A stretch of DNA of 14,581 nucleotides from DTKY01 sp037440765 (GTDB lineage: Bacteria > Acidobacteriota > Terriglobia > Bryobacterales > Bryobacteraceae). Within the stretch, counting starts at the first letter, position 1. Each line of letters opens with the position of its first letter. The stretch is from contig JBBITL010000094.1 of assembly GCA_037440765.1 (NCBI GenBank), positions 1-14,581 on the forward strand. The letters are read 5' to 3'. A model generated the notes under the pieces. That model was not told the DNA's origin. It saw only the letters and a program-made list of their open reading frames with translations, and searched no databases. Of the stretch, positions 13,230 through 14,581 are shown piece after piece. Made by a program: the position numbers and the translations under genes.

Positions 13230-14581
13230 ATGAAGCGACTGTGCTGCCTGTTTACTGCGGGCCTGATCCTGGCCTGCCCGGTGTTGGGCCAGGATACCCG
13301 CAGCACGATCATGGGGTACGTGAGAGATCCCCAAGGAGGTGTGATTCCCGGCGCCGTGATAGTAGTGACCAACACGGACACCAACGCGTCCGTGAGGCTC
13401 ATTACCAGCGACGCCGGCTATTATGAAGCTCCGCTGCTGATGCCCGGCCCGTATTCGGTGGCCGCGGAGTCGCCGGGCTTCAAGCGGCTGGTGCGTTCCG
13501 GGATCAGGCTGGAGGTGACCGACCGCCGGGAGGTCAGCCTGACGCTGGAGGTGGGCTCGCTGTCCGAATCGGTCACCGTGACGGCCGAAGCCCCCCTGGT
13601 GGACATCAGCCGCACGGACTCCGGCCGGGTGCTGGACCAGCGCAGCGTGCGGGATCTGCCGGCCAACGCCAACACGGTGTTCACGCTGATCCGGTTCTCG
13701 CCCGGTGTGCATTCGGGCGGACCGCCGACAATTCTGGGGCCGCACTCGACCGTCGGCGGCTCGGCCTATGACACCGGCTCCGCGCTGGGAGGGAACACCT
13801 GGACCATCGATGGCGCCGTCAACGACGGCACCGGACGCAACACCGCCAACCTGCCCAGCGTGGACATCGTGGCCGAGACCAAGATCCTCACCACGACGTT
13901 TGAAGGGAGCTTCGGCCACTCGCTCGGCCTGGGTATCGCCGTGCAGACCAAGACCGGCACCAACGATTTTCACGGAACCGCCAGCAACACCTACTGGAGC
14001 CAGCGGTGGCAGGGCTCGCCGTTCTTCGCCAAGAAGAACTACTACCAGAACATCGCGTCTCTGCGGGCGCAGGGCCGGATCGCTGAGGCGGATGCCGCGG
14101 CTGCCAGGCCCATCCAGCCCTCGGGCCTGTCCAATCTCTGGACGCTCAACGTAACAGGCCCGATCCGCATCCCCAAGGTATTCGACGGACGCGACCATAT
14201 GTTCTTCACCTTCTTCTACCAGGGGCAGAAGGACAAGAAGCCGGAGGAAGCCGCCACCTACAACCGGATCGTGCCCACGGTGGACAACAAGAAGGGCGAT
14301 TTCTCGGACCTGCTGAGGGTCGCGGCGAACCCCGCCCAGTACCAGCTCTATGATCCGTATTCGATCCGGCCCGATCCGGCCCGGCCCGGCAACTACATCC
14401 GGAACGCGATCCCGAACAATATCCTGCCCGGCTCGTACATGGCCATGGGTAAGAAGTGGTACGACAACTACGTTAGATATTGGCCGGACCCCAATAACTG
14501 GTTCGACAAGACCATCGCCCCCACGACCAACCCCTACTTGTCCATCACCGCGCCCTATAACTGGGAGTTCAATCAGTTTTC
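13230..14581 (+). CDS. TonB-dependent receptor, Oar-like, with N-terminal carboxypeptidase-regulatory domain (3' partial)
   Basis: The first 450 codons of a large outer-membrane transporter run past the window end without a stop. The start ATG at 13230 is preceded by the purine run GGAGGGAAGGG and gives a Sec signal peptide (MKRLCCLFTAGLILACPVLG, cut before Gln21). Residues about 23-110 form a carboxypeptidase-regulatory domain (GYVRDPQGGVIPGAVIVVTN at 29-48, then SDAGYYEAPLLMPGPYSVAA at 60-79). Next comes the transition SLSESVTVTAEAPLVD (110-125), a plug-like region with RDLPANANTVFTLIRFSPGV (141-160) and WTIDGAVNDG, and the first strands of the barrel (KTGTNDFHGTASNTYW). Full-length relatives usually have about 1,000-1,200 residues. 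Lying after an alpha-glucuronidase operon and under its own palindrome-controlled promoter, it probably imports an oligosaccharide, perhaps a glucuronoxylan fragment. No SusD partner is visible in the window. Confidence 0.93.
   Translation, partial: MKRLCCLFTAGLILACPVLGQDTRSTIMGYVRDPQGGVIPGAVIVVTNTDTNASVRLITSDAGYYEAPLLMPGPYSVAAESPGFKRLVRSGIRLEVTDRREVSLTLEVGSLSESVTVTAEAPLVDISRTDSGRVLDQRSVRDLPANANTVFTLIRFSPGVHSGGPPTILGPHSTVGGSAYDTGSALGGNTWTIDGAVNDGTGRNTANLPSVDIVAETKILTTTFEGSFGHSLGLGIAVQTKTGTNDFHGTASNTYWSQRWQGSPFFAKKNYYQNIASLRAQGRIAEADAAAARPIQPSGLSNLWTLNVTGPIRIPKVFDGRDHMFFTFFYQGQKDKKPEEAATYNRIVPTVDNKKGDFSDLLRVAANPAQYQLYDPYSIRPDPARPGNYIRNAIPNNILPGSYMAMGKKWYDNYVRYWPDPNNWFDKTIAPTTNPYLSITAPYNWEFNQF

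Noticed and set aside
13212..14198. 328-codon minus-strand open frame
   Set aside because: Antisense to the TonB receptor, whose + frame has a signal peptide, a carboxypeptidase-regulatory domain and plug motifs.

Overview
This is high-GC DNA, almost certainly from an acidobacterium of the Bryobacter/Solibacter type. That is inferred from an Oar-like TonB receptor with an N-terminal carboxypeptidase-regulatory domain, stand-alone carboxypeptidase-regulatory-like proteins, a GluRS/GlnRS pair and Tat-exported sugar isomerases. No rRNA, tRNA or CRISPR array was seen.

Left part (1-2640): the 3' portion of a secreted-type protein with carboxypeptidase-regulatory (CnaB-like) repeats, a 255-bp gene-free gap, and then a decayed IS1634-family insertion sequence (1533-2631). 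The IS keeps a 21-bp perfect terminal inverted repeat, but its transposase is broken by two internal deletions and frame changes. Its right end lies 9 bp before the start codon of an exported LolA-like protein (2641-3486), so the IS has replaced that gene's upstream region.

Middle part (3647-8378): a tight + strand operon, gltX - glnS - NodU/CmcH-family carbamoyltransferase. Both junctions are 4-bp ATGA overlaps. A TATACT box close to the gltX ATG suggests a very short or absent leader.

Right part (8452-14581): a carbohydrate cluster. It holds a Tat-signal TIM-barrel sugar isomerase/epimerase, a secreted GH67 alpha-glucuronidase with a CBM6/35-like C-terminal domain, and a uroporphyrinogen-decarboxylase-superfamily protein that lacks the usual zinc cysteines. 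A TonB-dependent receptor follows, running off the window end; it is driven by a strong promoter (TTGACA, 17-bp spacer) overlaid by a perfect 9-3-9 palindrome. Read together this suggests capture and processing of (4-O-methyl)glucurono-xylooligosaccharides in the periplasm. The role of the decarboxylase-like protein there is open and is the most interesting unknown in the window.
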